A stretch of 64,000 nt of DNA from Gammaproteobacteria bacterium (GCA_026706595.1 JAPOYL010000013.1:1-64000); one strand, 5' to 3'; positions 38,690 through 47,556 are shown, numbered from the stretch's first letter. Translations and numbers: made by a program. Notes: generated by a model not told the origin, from the sequence alone.

Positions 38690-39898
38690 CTATCTAAAAT
38701 CGATGCCTAATGAAATCGTACTGAAATAGCCAAAAGCATCCGAATACACGATGCGTGCCGCAGAGTGAGGTTGCCCGCTGGCCAGACTTTCACCGTGCCT
38801 TGCATAGCGCATTTCCGGGACCCGGGACAGGTACTCGCCGCCTGCACCCCACCGCAAGACCAAATTCTCAAACAAGTCTACGCTCAGGGATACTTCCACT
38901 CCCAGTGTTGCAGCTACTTCTGAATCACTATCATCCCAGTCGGTCAGCTCATCCAGTGCAGGCTCTGCCGAAGACAGCCGTGTCCTCTGTGAGCCCTCAT
39001 ACTCGGAGTCGAGGTAAAAAAGCCCCAGCTTGCCGTCGAGCACCAGCTGCCAGCGCTGCTTGAACGGAATCTCAATGCGCCCACCCAGGTCAGCGCCATA
39101 ATACAAAGCTTCCAGATCTTCTTCCAAGGTCAGGTTGTTGACCTCCGGGTCCCGGTTGGATTCATAGGCGAAGGTTTCAGATTCCTGATCCAGCCTCCTG
39201 AAGCTGGGTCCGAAATAAAGCATCGACCTAGCCTGCCCTATCTGTGAAAACAAAGCCCCGGTCACAAGGCCCAGACCATAGTAGTCAACCTCCCGCCGGG
39301 TTCTGATCCGGATCGGATCACCCCATGCAAAATTCGGAGCTCCAAAGGGTATTTCACCACCGTCTATCCTGCCGATCCAGCCGACAGAACGAACATGCGG
39401 ATCATTTTTGATAAGCGATACAAGATGCGGCTCGGTCTCGGCTGTAATGCAAGCCCCAAGTTCGGTTCCCTGCGGGCAATACTGACTTTCAAACTGGGTC
39501 CGGACTTCGGTCCAGGCGGCGGTATCCTCCCTGTATTCGTTGACATGTGTCGAACTGTACGAGGCGAGAAAGCCACTTAACTCGGTGAACAGGTCCCGTC
39601 CGAAAGCGTGATACTTTCGCCCGGCCGTCAATTGGACCCGTGAGCCGGACCTGAATTCAGCATCATAGTGCTCAAGGAAGCCGACCACCTCTTCGCGTCC
39701 GTTTGTCCTGACAAACGGGCTGAACTCGGGCAAATCAAGGAAATGCACACCTGCATCTGCACGGAGATAGAAGTTATCCTCGGTCGTGTCATCTGGTGGA
39801 GCAGCATTGACCTGCAGACAAAACAGGGTAAGCAACATAACCGGGACACATTGGAGAACAGACAACGAAACTGTCTTTTTCCGATGCAGTACCATCAT
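38690..39898 (-). CDS. predicted outer-membrane beta-barrel protein
   Basis: Signal peptide ending QVNA-A, alternating amphipathic strands, terminal aromatic/charged FSTISLGIDFR. Confidence 0.6.
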   Translation of the reverse strand: MMVLHRKKTVSLSVLQCVPVMLLTLFCLQVNAAPPDDTTEDNFYLRADAGVHFLDLPEFSPFVRTNGREEVVGFLEHYDAEFRSGSRVQLTAGRKYHAFGRDLFTELSGFLASYSSTHVNEYREDTAAWTEVRTQFESQYCPQGTELGACITAETEPHLVSLIKNDPHVRSVGWIGRIDGGEIPFGAPNFAWGDPIRIRTRREVDYYGLGLVTGALFSQIGQARSMLYFGPSFRRLDQESETFAYESNRDPEVNNLTLEEDLEALYYGADLGGRIEIPFKQRWQLVLDGKLGLFYLDSEYEGSQRTRLSSAEPALDELTDWDDSDSEVAATLGVEVSLSVDLFENLVLRWGAGGEYLSRVPEMRYARHGESLASGQPHSAARIVYSDAFGYFSTISLGIDFR

Positions 39899-40146
39899 GG
39901 CAGCCTTCTATAATCCTTTTGGGTTGGCAGGTTTTACACAAATTTGCAGCAAGACGGTACTGGGTACATGGCAATGTCTTCCACAGGCTTGTTCATGCAC
40001 GTATGAATAACCGTTGAATATGCCACACAACGTCTGCAGATACACTATTCCACCGATAAGCTGATATAATCCTTACGTAAAAATTACAGGCTTGTGTTAC
40101 AGGCAAGCCACTGCTGAAAAATAACATCCATCAGGAGAAGCTAACC

Positions 40147-40419
40147 ATGCCAAGATATTTGATCGAACGTGAAATTCCAGGTGCTGGCGATCTGAACGGT
40201 GATGACCTCAAAGGTATTTCTCAAAAATCGTGCAGCATTTTAAAGGAAATGGGTCCGCAGATTCAGTGGGTTGAAAGCTATGTGACCGATGATAAGGTCT
40301 ACTGCACCTATATCGCACCGAATGAAGATGAAATTCGTAAGCACGCCGAAGAAGGTGGGTTCCCGGCGAATAAAATTTCTGAAATCAAGAATGTGATCAG
40401 CCCAACGACCGCAGAATAG
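40147..40419 (+). CDS. DUF4242-family small protein
   Basis: MPRYLIEREIPGAGDLNGDDLKGISQKSC...VTDDKVYCTYIAPNEDEIRKHAEEGGFP; upstream SD-like AGGAGA. Confidence 0.8.
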   Translation: MPRYLIEREIPGAGDLNGDDLKGISQKSCSILKEMGPQIQWVESYVTDDKVYCTYIAPNEDEIRKHAEEGGFPANKISEIKNVISPTTAE

Positions 40420-40489
40420 CGCACCTCCAAAATCTATCTACAAGCAGCTGCTCTGTCCACAGCGTGGGCAGAGTCGTCTGTGTCAACTG

Positions 40490-41119
40490 TCAGTTTGAAA
40501 GGAGTTCACCTTCCTCGTCCTTGCTGGAATTCATGCCCAAGAATTCTTTCAGATTGGCCAGGAAAGACAGAGTCCCGGAATGTGACGCATCGTCGCCCGC
40601 CAGGCGTTGCTGACCGGACATCGCCTTGGTGATGAATCTGATCATCCTGGCTGAATCCCACTCACGCTCGCCCACGGCCCTGTAGACAATTTTACCTTCC
40701 GGGCTGACAAGAAATGTCGTAGGCAGGCCCATAACGCCCCAGTTCGCGAGCCTCATATCCTGATCGACAAGGATGGTGAATTCCACTGGTACCTGGTCTA
40801 GGAATTTTTTTATCCCGTCGAGACTTGGACCGACATGTATGCCAATGACCTCGAGACCATCGCCGTTCAGCTTCTTGTGCAAATTATCCAAGGCTGGCAT
40901 CTCCTTGCGGCAAGGCGCGCACCAGGTAGCCCAGAAGTTCAGCAATACGAACTTGCCCTGATAATCGTCCAAACGGACACTCGTTCCATCGATAGCCTGC
41001 AGCGTGAAATTCTCCGCTGCAGGTTCACCCGAGACAGGGTCCATAAGTGTCCTGGCATGTGCTGCGCACAAAAATAAATACAGTGCGACACACAGACACC
41101 ATCCGATTGTTCTCATCAT
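40490..41119 (-). CDS. TlpA/ResA-type thiol-disulfide oxidoreductase
   Basis: Signal peptide; FVLLNFWATWCAPCRKEMPALDNLH, MGLPTTFLVSPEGKIV. Confidence 0.92.
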   Translation of the reverse strand: MMRTIGWCLCVALYLFLCAAHARTLMDPVSGEPAAENFTLQAIDGTSVRLDDYQGKFVLLNFWATWCAPCRKEMPALDNLHKKLNGDGLEVIGIHVGPSLDGIKKFLDQVPVEFTILVDQDMRLANWGVMGLPTTFLVSPEGKIVYRAVGEREWDSARMIRFITKAMSGQQRLAGDDASHSGTLSFLANLKEFLGMNSSKDEEGELLSN

Positions 41120-41178
41120 TGTGGCAAGGGCCTTTTATATGGTTTTGAAATACGGGATATACCATCCCATTGGATGAA

Positions 41179-42528
41179 TCAGTATTTCAATTTGTTCTTA
41201 TGCGTCCAGTCCGGATCATCCTTGCTGACGTCACCGATCGGCGCTGCAAATGCATCGGCCACCAGTGCAGGTACGTTGCTGCCTATCAGCGACTGCAGAA
41301 AAGCAAGCAAGTCCTCGATCTCTGATTCCGTCAGGTCCAGCGGTCGAATCAGGGGGCTGAGCAATTCATTGGGGATTCCGCCCTGGTTGTAAAAGTCCAC
41401 GACTTCACGCAGCGTATGAAATGAGCCATTGTGCATGTAGGGTGCGGTCAGAGCCACATTTCTCAGGGATGGAGTGCGAAACTTCCAGCGATCATTCGGA
41501 TCCTCAGTCACCTCGTACAGGCCCAGATCATTCTCCTTGGCCCTGGAAACCGATTCGATGACGCTGTTATCAAGCTCAGTGAAGATCCCTGGAGCCAGTT
41601 GTACCCGTGTAGTTCCAGAATCGCGACTCATGGACGCCTCGTACCCCAAACCGGTATTGTGCAACCGGTCGTCTGTGAACAGGGCATGCTCACTCTGGAC
41701 CAGATGGCAGGCACTGCATGTCCCCTTGCCGGTAAAAAGCTCGAAACCACGTTTGGCCTGCTCACTGATGACATCCTTTTCCTTGCCGTAGTACCAGCGG
41801 TCGAAAGGAGAATTCGCTGCATTCAGTGTCCGCTGATAGCTGGCCAGAGCCATACCTATCGTTTCCATAGTCGGCCCACGGCCATTAAACGCCTCTTCGA
41901 ACAAACCGTCATATTCATCAATGGCCCTGATTTTGTTGATCACATAGCCGATCGACGGGTTGGCCATTTCGTTGCGTGCCAGAAAAGGAGACCAGACCTG
42001 CTGCTCCAGGGTGGATTCGCGCCCGTCATGAAAGATCCTGTCGAGGTAAGCTACATTGTAAACCGTCGGTGTGTTTCGCTTTCCGGAACGGCCCTCGACG
42101 CCAACGGCTGTCTCCATCTCATTATTGGTGAAACCCTGCTCGGGGATATGACACATTGCACAGGAAAACGTGTTGTTGATCGACAAGCGCCGATCAAAAA
42201 ATAACTTTCTCCCCAGCAGGATTTTTTTTGTGGTAAGCGGATTGTCTGCAGGTACCGGCACCGGCGGGAGCCCTAATGGCGGCTGCCTGGCGAACTCGAT
42301 CAGTTCGGCTTCCTTGCCAATGCGGTTTAGCAAATCCAGAGTATCAGTTGTGTAATCGGCTGACTCATAGCCGTGCTTGATATCTCCAGGCCCGAATATC
42401 GCCCGGTTCTGCAACTCGGATGCATCCTCAGAACCCCGTGATGCAGTAACCGAAATAAGCGAAAGTGCAATACTGAAAACGACCAGGATGTTGATGACCA
42501 GCACGGTCTTGTTCATGCGATTCATCAC
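41179..42528 (-). CDS. MauG/di-heme cytochrome c peroxidase family protein
   Basis: Two CXXCH motifs (CAMCH, CSACH); RKLFFDRRLSINNTFSCAMCH, FRTPSLRNVALTAPYMHNGSFHTLREVVDFYNQGG. Confidence 0.93.
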   Translation of the reverse strand: MMNRMNKTVLVINILVVFSIALSLISVTASRGSEDASELQNRAIFGPGDIKHGYESADYTTDTLDLLNRIGKEAELIEFARQPPLGLPPVPVPADNPLTTKKILLGRKLFFDRRLSINNTFSCAMCHIPEQGFTNNEMETAVGVEGRSGKRNTPTVYNVAYLDRIFHDGRESTLEQQVWSPFLARNEMANPSIGYVINKIRAIDEYDGLFEEAFNGRGPTMETIGMALASYQRTLNAANSPFDRWYYGKEKDVISEQAKRGFELFTGKGTCSACHLVQSEHALFTDDRLHNTGLGYEASMSRDSGTTRVQLAPGIFTELDNSVIESVSRAKENDLGLYEVTEDPNDRWKFRTPSLRNVALTAPYMHNGSFHTLREVVDFYNQGGIPNELLSPLIRPLDLTESEIEDLLAFLQSLIGSNVPALVADAFAAPIGDVSKDDPDWTHKNKLKY

Positions 42529-43274
42529 GAACCTGCTTGTGCAGTCAACACCCCGTCTTCAATGAGAAGCGTTTTTATATCAATTGCAATCAATTGATCA
42601 TGTAAAAATGAAACGCTGTATTCCTGTCGAATGTTGCGGGATCTGTCGATCAGAAAAGCGCGCAGGATATGCGCCATGGTCCCGGTAAAATTCCCGTCCT
42701 CATCGAATTCCTGAATGACCATCTGACCATATTGCCGGAGAATGGGTGCCAGCACCTCTTCGGAGGAGGTAGTCAGAAACAGCCACTCCGGGTCCCCCTC
42801 ACTAAAACTTCCCCCATACAGTTTCATCGCCCCGGGTGTGTCATGACTGGGGTCAAAGCTGACACTGATCAGGCGAATTTTATCGGCCAGTTCGGGCTGA
42901 CCCTTGAACCGCTCCTTGAGTTTGTAGAATACAGCCGTTGCCAAAGGGCACCCGTTGATTTCCGAGCAACTAGTATAGATGAAGGTAAGAAGAACGATCT
43001 TATCACCCATCAGGTCTCTCAACTCCCTCTGTTTTCCGTCCGTACCCAATACGGCACCGCCGCCAGCAGCACTGACTACCGGCAAGCTATAGGTACCCGG
43101 TTCAGGGGGATCGTAAGGGAGTTCCGGTCTCCATCCATCGGCAATAACCTGCACATCTGCCATGGCCGCATGCGATCCGGGAAGGGGCGCATCCTCATCA
43201 GACGAACGGTCACAACCGGACAATACCAACAGCAGTGACAGGCAGAGTGTTAGATATACAGAACCTTTTTCCAT
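42525..43274 (-). CDS. SCO1/SenC-family copper chaperone lipoprotein, variant CX5C
   Basis: Lipobox VLSGC; VLLTFIYTSCSEINGCPLATAVFYKL; VSFDPSHDTPGAM; MAHILRAFLID. ORF extends to 43301, inside a terminator hairpin. Confidence 0.87.
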   Translation of the reverse strand: MEKGSVYLTLCLSLLLVLSGCDRSSDEDAPLPGSHAAMADVQVIADGWRPELPYDPPEPGTYSLPVVSAAGGGAVLGTDGKQRELRDLMGDKIVLLTFIYTSCSEINGCPLATAVFYKLKERFKGQPELADKIRLISVSFDPSHDTPGAMKLYGGSFSEGDPEWLFLTTSSEEVLAPILRQYGQMVIQEFDEDGNFTGTMAHILRAFLIDRSRNIRQEYSVSFLHDQLIAIDIKTLLIEDGVLTAQAGS

Positions 43275-43290
43275 CTGAAAATTGTAGTCC

Positions 43291-43324
43291 AAAAACAGCA
43301 AGGCCGCCTTATAGGCGGCCTTGC
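43291..43324 (-). terminator. intrinsic terminator/attenuator between mtoX and SCO1 gene
   Basis: Minus strand GCAAGGCCGCC-TATAA-GGCGGCCTTGC then TGTTTTT: perfect 11-bp stem plus T-run. Confidence 0.88.
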
Positions 43325-43372
43325 TCCAGATAAAATCTGGCTATTAGTACAGCATTGTAGCTAAGCCGCGTT

Positions 43373-44755
43373 TTACTCCATCAATTGAGACAACAGTGTG
43401 TCTTTTGAGTTCGGCTTTTGCCCATACAGTGAATAGGCACCGAATCGCATTTGATGCGGTCGGCCCAGGTTCTCTGCATAGAAGTCAATCGCAAACTTTT
43501 CTACAAGCTTTTCACCATCCCACTCGAACAGCTTAAAAAACTGCTCGTCCTGGTCACCGGTCTTGTCCCAGTTGCCCAGCAGGGATGAAGTGAAGTACAT
43601 ACGCTTTCCATCCCAGCTCTGTGAAGTCATGTTCACTTGAGAACCAACGACATGTTCGTAGGTCTGCTTGGGATTGTGCGGATCAGAAACATCGAAGTAT
43701 CTGGTTTTGCCATCCATGAAGGTTTGCACCCAGAGGCCCTTGTCGTCAGCTGTGATGGAAATGTCTACAGGCAACGGAACCTGGGAGGGATCGCCGATAT
43801 CACCGACTGCCGCAGCATGCCACTCACCTGCACCATCTTCATAAATCAGCCAGATCTTCGAAGTCAGTGCGGTTGTGGTGAAGCAGTAGTTGTTTTGAGA
43901 ACCCCATGCGCAACGGATTTCCAAAGGTGAACCCGGTACTTCAAACACTTTCTTGGGTTGGCGGGTGTGCAGGTCCCAGACAACCACAGTGTTGCCAAAT
44001 CGCTTCATGGCCTCAGGATCCGCAAGCATCTTGCCGAAGTCCATCATGTAGTTGGACCAGCCCGTGAACGAGGAGGTAACCATGACGTTGCGGCGTGGCA
44101 ATACACGGACGTCATAACCATATCCGTCTGCAATATTCCCAACTTTTACGGCACCACGCATGTCTTCATCCGTCGGCATCCAGTGCGCCGCAACAAACTC
44201 ACCCTCATTGGTGAACTCTGCGAGGCCGGTTCGGCCACCATGATCCTTGTTGTTGGACAGTGCGCTAACCATGATTCTGCCGGGAAGCGCATACATGGTG
44301 TGCGGGCCAACCATACCACCGGTTTTCTCTACAAAATCGGTGATCACCTTGTGCAGGGAAGGCTTGCTGGGATTAGAATGGACATCAAAAATAAAGATCT
44401 TGTTGGTGTCCAGGCCACCCGCAAACAGATACCTGCGGTCATCCGTCAAGCCGGAATGATGTGCCTCATTTCGACCACCAACTGAAAGTGAGTTGACGAC
44501 TTTTCCATAGTATTTAGACTCTGGGTTCACCGAGACGGTTACCAGCTTGTCTTGCCCATCACCAACGCCTTCCTTACCTAGCGTCCAGATATACACATAA
44601 TCTTCCTGGCCAACAATCTTAGCCATATAGGGAGACATACAAGTCTCATCCGCGATGGCAGCAGACTGAAAACCAACTACAGATGCCAGCAGGACACACA
44701 GGGAAGCAATGCTGCCTTGTATCCACCTAGCGTGTAATTTTGACATTTTTTTCAT
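43373..44755 (-). CDS. mtoX: methanethiol oxidase (SBP56 family), periplasmic
   Basis: Signal peptide + YVYIWTLGKEGVGDGQDKLVTV, GRNEAHHSGLTDDRRYLFAGGLDTNKIFIFD, GRPHQMRFGAYSLYGQ; followed by SCO1 and MauG-like genes. Confidence 0.93.
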   Translation of the reverse strand: MKKMSKLHARWIQGSIASLCVLLASVVGFQSAAIADETCMSPYMAKIVGQEDYVYIWTLGKEGVGDGQDKLVTVSVNPESKYYGKVVNSLSVGGRNEAHHSGLTDDRRYLFAGGLDTNKIFIFDVHSNPSKPSLHKVITDFVEKTGGMVGPHTMYALPGRIMVSALSNNKDHGGRTGLAEFTNEGEFVAAHWMPTDEDMRGAVKVGNIADGYGYDVRVLPRRNVMVTSSFTGWSNYMMDFGKMLADPEAMKRFGNTVVVWDLHTRQPKKVFEVPGSPLEIRCAWGSQNNYCFTTTALTSKIWLIYEDGAGEWHAAAVGDIGDPSQVPLPVDISITADDKGLWVQTFMDGKTRYFDVSDPHNPKQTYEHVVGSQVNMTSQSWDGKRMYFTSSLLGNWDKTGDQDEQFFKLFEWDGEKLVEKFAIDFYAENLGRPHQMRFGAYSLYGQKPNSKDTLLSQLME

Positions 44756-45218
44756 ATCTACAGGACTCCGTATCGTTTTTATTGATTGGAACTAGAACCT
44801 ATTACATTCTTCTTTGAAGTGTTCAATTTAAAATTATGCCACATCTGATAGGCTATTCAAAGCTGTATCAACCGAGGTGCTTTGGCCCTCCGGCCCGCAA
44901 ATCACCGGGGCCGAATGGCGGTATCAGGTGGAAATCAATCCTCCAGAAAACTCTTGCCCACCCGTCGCAGGTGACTGTATTGGCATGATATTTCCTTAAA
45001 ATTATTGAACTTGGCCCCAAAGCCACGCGCTTGGTGCAGCACTGGCTTACGCCACCTTCCGCCAAGTCAGCCACGGCATCAGGAACCCGCTCCGGCCGGC
45101 TCCAAGCCTCATACACTTTTTACACCGATATCTCAGCAGGCGAGCAGGCAATTGCAGGACATATGATCAACTGGCGTGCACGCACAGTTCCTTGGGCTGC
45201 CTTAAAGTCCTTAAGTTC

Positions 45219-45623
45219 TTACTTGTATTGGATATAGGCAAAGCGCGGGTCGCTTGGCGTGCCCTCGAGATCGCCGTCCTCTTGGCCAGGTTGCCACATC
45301 AGCACATTTTCAATTTTTGCAGCCAACTCGAAGTCCTTGTTGGTGACCCCTTTGGCTGCGTGATTCATCAGCTTGCAGACGACGAAGGCATACGACACGG
45401 TGAGGTCCGGGTGATGGAACGCGGCTTCGGCCAGATGGCCGATGGTGTTAACAACCATGAGCGTGGCTTTCCAGCTGTGTGTTCTGTACTTCCTGCGGAT
45501 CCAGCCGTTTTCATAATACCAGGTGGGCAGTTCTTCAGAGAGCCGCTCCTTTATTTGTTCCTCTGTGTAGGTTTGTTCAGATTTGATATCGCGCCACTTG
45601 GACATAAGATTCCTACCCCGCAA
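45219..45623 (-). CDS. pterin-4a-carbinolamine dehydratase family
   Basis: WYYENGWIRRKYRTHSWKATLMVVNTIGHLAEAAFHHPDLTVSYAFV. Confidence 0.87.
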   Translation of the reverse strand: MRGRNLMSKWRDIKSEQTYTEEQIKERLSEELPTWYYENGWIRRKYRTHSWKATLMVVNTIGHLAEAAFHHPDLTVSYAFVVCKLMNHAAKGVTNKDFELAAKIENVLMWQPGQEDGDLEGTPSDPRFAYIQYK

Positions 45624-45684
45624 AAACTTTCCTGCAACTCAGCACGATTCTACCAAGCCCCTCTTGTCCATCACAACACGGTTT

Positions 45685-46557
45685 TCAGGAGCCTGACATC
45701 CCGGCAGCCTTGGCCACATTCTGCATCAGCATAGCTACTGTCATCGGGCCGACCCCACCCGGGACCGGAGTAATTCTCGAGGCAACTTTTCTGACCTCTT
45801 CAAAGTCTACATCACCTACCAGACAGGCCTTCCCCTGCTCTTCAACACGGTTGATTCCCACATCAATGACGACGGCCCCGGGCTTGACCATGTCAGCTGT
45901 GATAAAGCGGGCTTGCCCGATAGCCGCGATCAGGATATCCCCCTGCTGGGTATGGGCCTTGATATCACTTGTCCTTGAGTGGCAAAGCGTCACGGTCGCA
46001 TTGGCTGCATCGGATTTTTGAACCAGCAAGTTCATCAGCGGTTTGCCGACAATGTTGCTGCGCCCGACAATAACCACATGCTTCCCGGTTGTCTCGATAC
46101 CGCCTTTTGAGATCATCTGTGAGACTCCGAAAGGGGTGCAAGGTATGAACGTGTCAAGTCCTGCGATCAGTCTGCCGGCGTTGTATGGATGGAAGCCATC
46201 TACATCCTTTGGTGGCGAGATGGCTGCGATAATATTGTATTCATTGACATGGTGAGGAAGCGGTAACTGCACCAGGATGCCATGTACATTGGGGTTTTGG
46301 TTCAGCTGTTCGATCAAATTCATCAGCTCGGCCTCAGCCACATCCTTGGCAAGAAGGTGCTGAATTGAACGTATGCCGACTTCCTGGCTTGCTTTTCGCT
46401 TCGCAGCGACGTAGGTACGGGAGGCTGGGTCATCCCCAACCAAAATAACGGCCAGACAGGGGTGTATGCCTTCTTTTTTAAGTGCACTGACCTGTGCAGC
46501 AATTTCTTCCCTGATTTGCGCAGCTATCAGTTTGCCGTCAATCAATGATGCAGCCAT
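45685..46557 (-). CDS. folD: bifunctional methylene-THF dehydrogenase/cyclohydrolase
   Basis: VGDDPASRTYVAAKRKA, GILVQLPLPHHVNE, VVIVGRSNIVGKPLMNLL, TPVPGGVGPMTVAMLMQN. Confidence 0.97.
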   Translation of the reverse strand: MAASLIDGKLIAAQIREEIAAQVSALKKEGIHPCLAVILVGDDPASRTYVAAKRKASQEVGIRSIQHLLAKDVAEAELMNLIEQLNQNPNVHGILVQLPLPHHVNEYNIIAAISPPKDVDGFHPYNAGRLIAGLDTFIPCTPFGVSQMISKGGIETTGKHVVIVGRSNIVGKPLMNLLVQKSDAANATVTLCHSRTSDIKAHTQQGDILIAAIGQARFITADMVKPGAVVIDVGINRVEEQGKACLVGDVDFEEVRKVASRITPVPGGVGPMTVAMLMQNVAKAAGMSGS

Positions 46558-46845
46558 ATGAATTCACCCAAATCATACTGTGACAAATAACGTGCAGTGG
46601 GCCCGCAGGCATTTTATCAGCAAAATTCTTGTCGGGTCCCTGATGCCAGGCAAACTGCCGACTTGTCCCGGCCCAGGACAAGCTTTATGTCCGTAGTTCT
46701 GGTTCTCAGAAAATCGGGATCAATCCTGCGGGCACTCCGGTCCACGCCTGAAATCCTCAGCACCGACGGCTGCTGCATGGGACGGGGAGTGCGATATTGT
46801 CCGCCGTGATGCAATCATCAGTGAGCACAAGATGGGCCATGGTGA

Positions 46846-46878
46846 TGGATTCCGGCGAACCGATGTCGCCGGAATCCA
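46846..46878. repeat. 13-bp perfect inverted repeat downstream of the HvfA-like gene
   Basis: TGGATTCCGGCGA-ACCGATG-TCGCCGGAATCCA, starting 32 nt past the HvfA-like stop; no clear T-run. Confidence 0.8.
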
Positions 46879-46910
46879 CATGATTAAATGTTGGTGATCA
46901 GCCCGATGGC

Positions 46911-47231
46911 CTAGCCACCACCACACTTGCCTTCGCCGCACTTCCCTTCTTCAGTCTTGTCGTCTTCCGAGGCATCTTCACCAGTTTCTTCACCCCCGCA
47001 CTTTCCTTCACCACACTTGCCTTCGCCGCACTTCCCTTCTTCAGTTTTTTCTTCCTCTGCCGCCCCTTCCTGCGCTGCACCATGGGCATCAGCCACCATG
47101 TACCCGGAAGAAAGCTCCGTCATTTGGAACGGGTTTTCATCAGCATTCGCTGTGGAAATCACGAACGTGCCTGTGGCCAGGGCTGCACTCACGGCCACGA
47201 CCAGTGGTTTTAATTCGGATCTGGTTTTCAT
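46911..47231 (-). CDS. HvfA-like Cys-rich RiPP metallophore precursor (EGKCG repeats)
   Basis: Signal peptide ...STANADENPFQMTELSSGYMVADAHG then EEGKCGEGKCGEGKCGGEETGEDASEDDKTEEGKCGEGKCGGG. Confidence 0.83.
   Translation of the reverse strand: MKTRSELKPLVVAVSAALATGTFVISTANADENPFQMTELSSGYMVADAHGAAQEGAAEEEKTEEGKCGEGKCGEGKCGGEETGEDASEDDKTEEGKCGEGKCGGG
46919..47045. repeat. 37-bp identical direct repeat (46919-46955 and 47009-47045) in the Cys-rich ORF
   Basis: CACCACACTTGCCTTCGCCGCACTTCCCTTCTTCAGT twice, 90-bp period. Confidence 0.92.
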
Positions 47232-47556
47232 AGGACTCTCCTGTGATTATGTTTCTGACTATTCTTCAAGGTGCCGTGTCTAAAGGAGACACTCTGTGCG
47301 CCCTGCTGTCCTTGCCCAAAAAGCTAGCATATTGAATCCGGCTGGACCAACCGTGATACTATTTGAACGATTGCAGCGCAGACAAACTATCCGGGCAGCG
47401 CAGGAATCTAGACCTGTTGTCGATATATCCAGTTGCTGGCCGTTTCAGATTGCTACACCTGCAACGTCTTGCTTGTTGGACTGCCTCAACACCGGAAAAG
47501 TTCTTCAGGGGCAACTGCGTGTGTTGCGGGATATGACCGCCTAGTTCTCAGATAAA

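Noticed and set aside
40451-40473. CTCTGTCCAC-AGC-GTGGGCAGAG hairpin between DUF4242 and TlpA-like genes
   Set aside because: Ordinary hairpin between convergent genes, likely a terminator without a strong T-run.
44868-45237. Short ORFs on both strands between mtoX and the carbinolamine dehydratase gene
   Set aside because: No recognisable motif, competing frames on both strands; treated as intergenic. A decayed gene cannot be excluded.
47296-47544. 82-aa plus-strand ORF between the HvfA-like gene and the membrane protein
   Set aside because: No motif or SD; does not resemble an HvfB/HvfC remnant.
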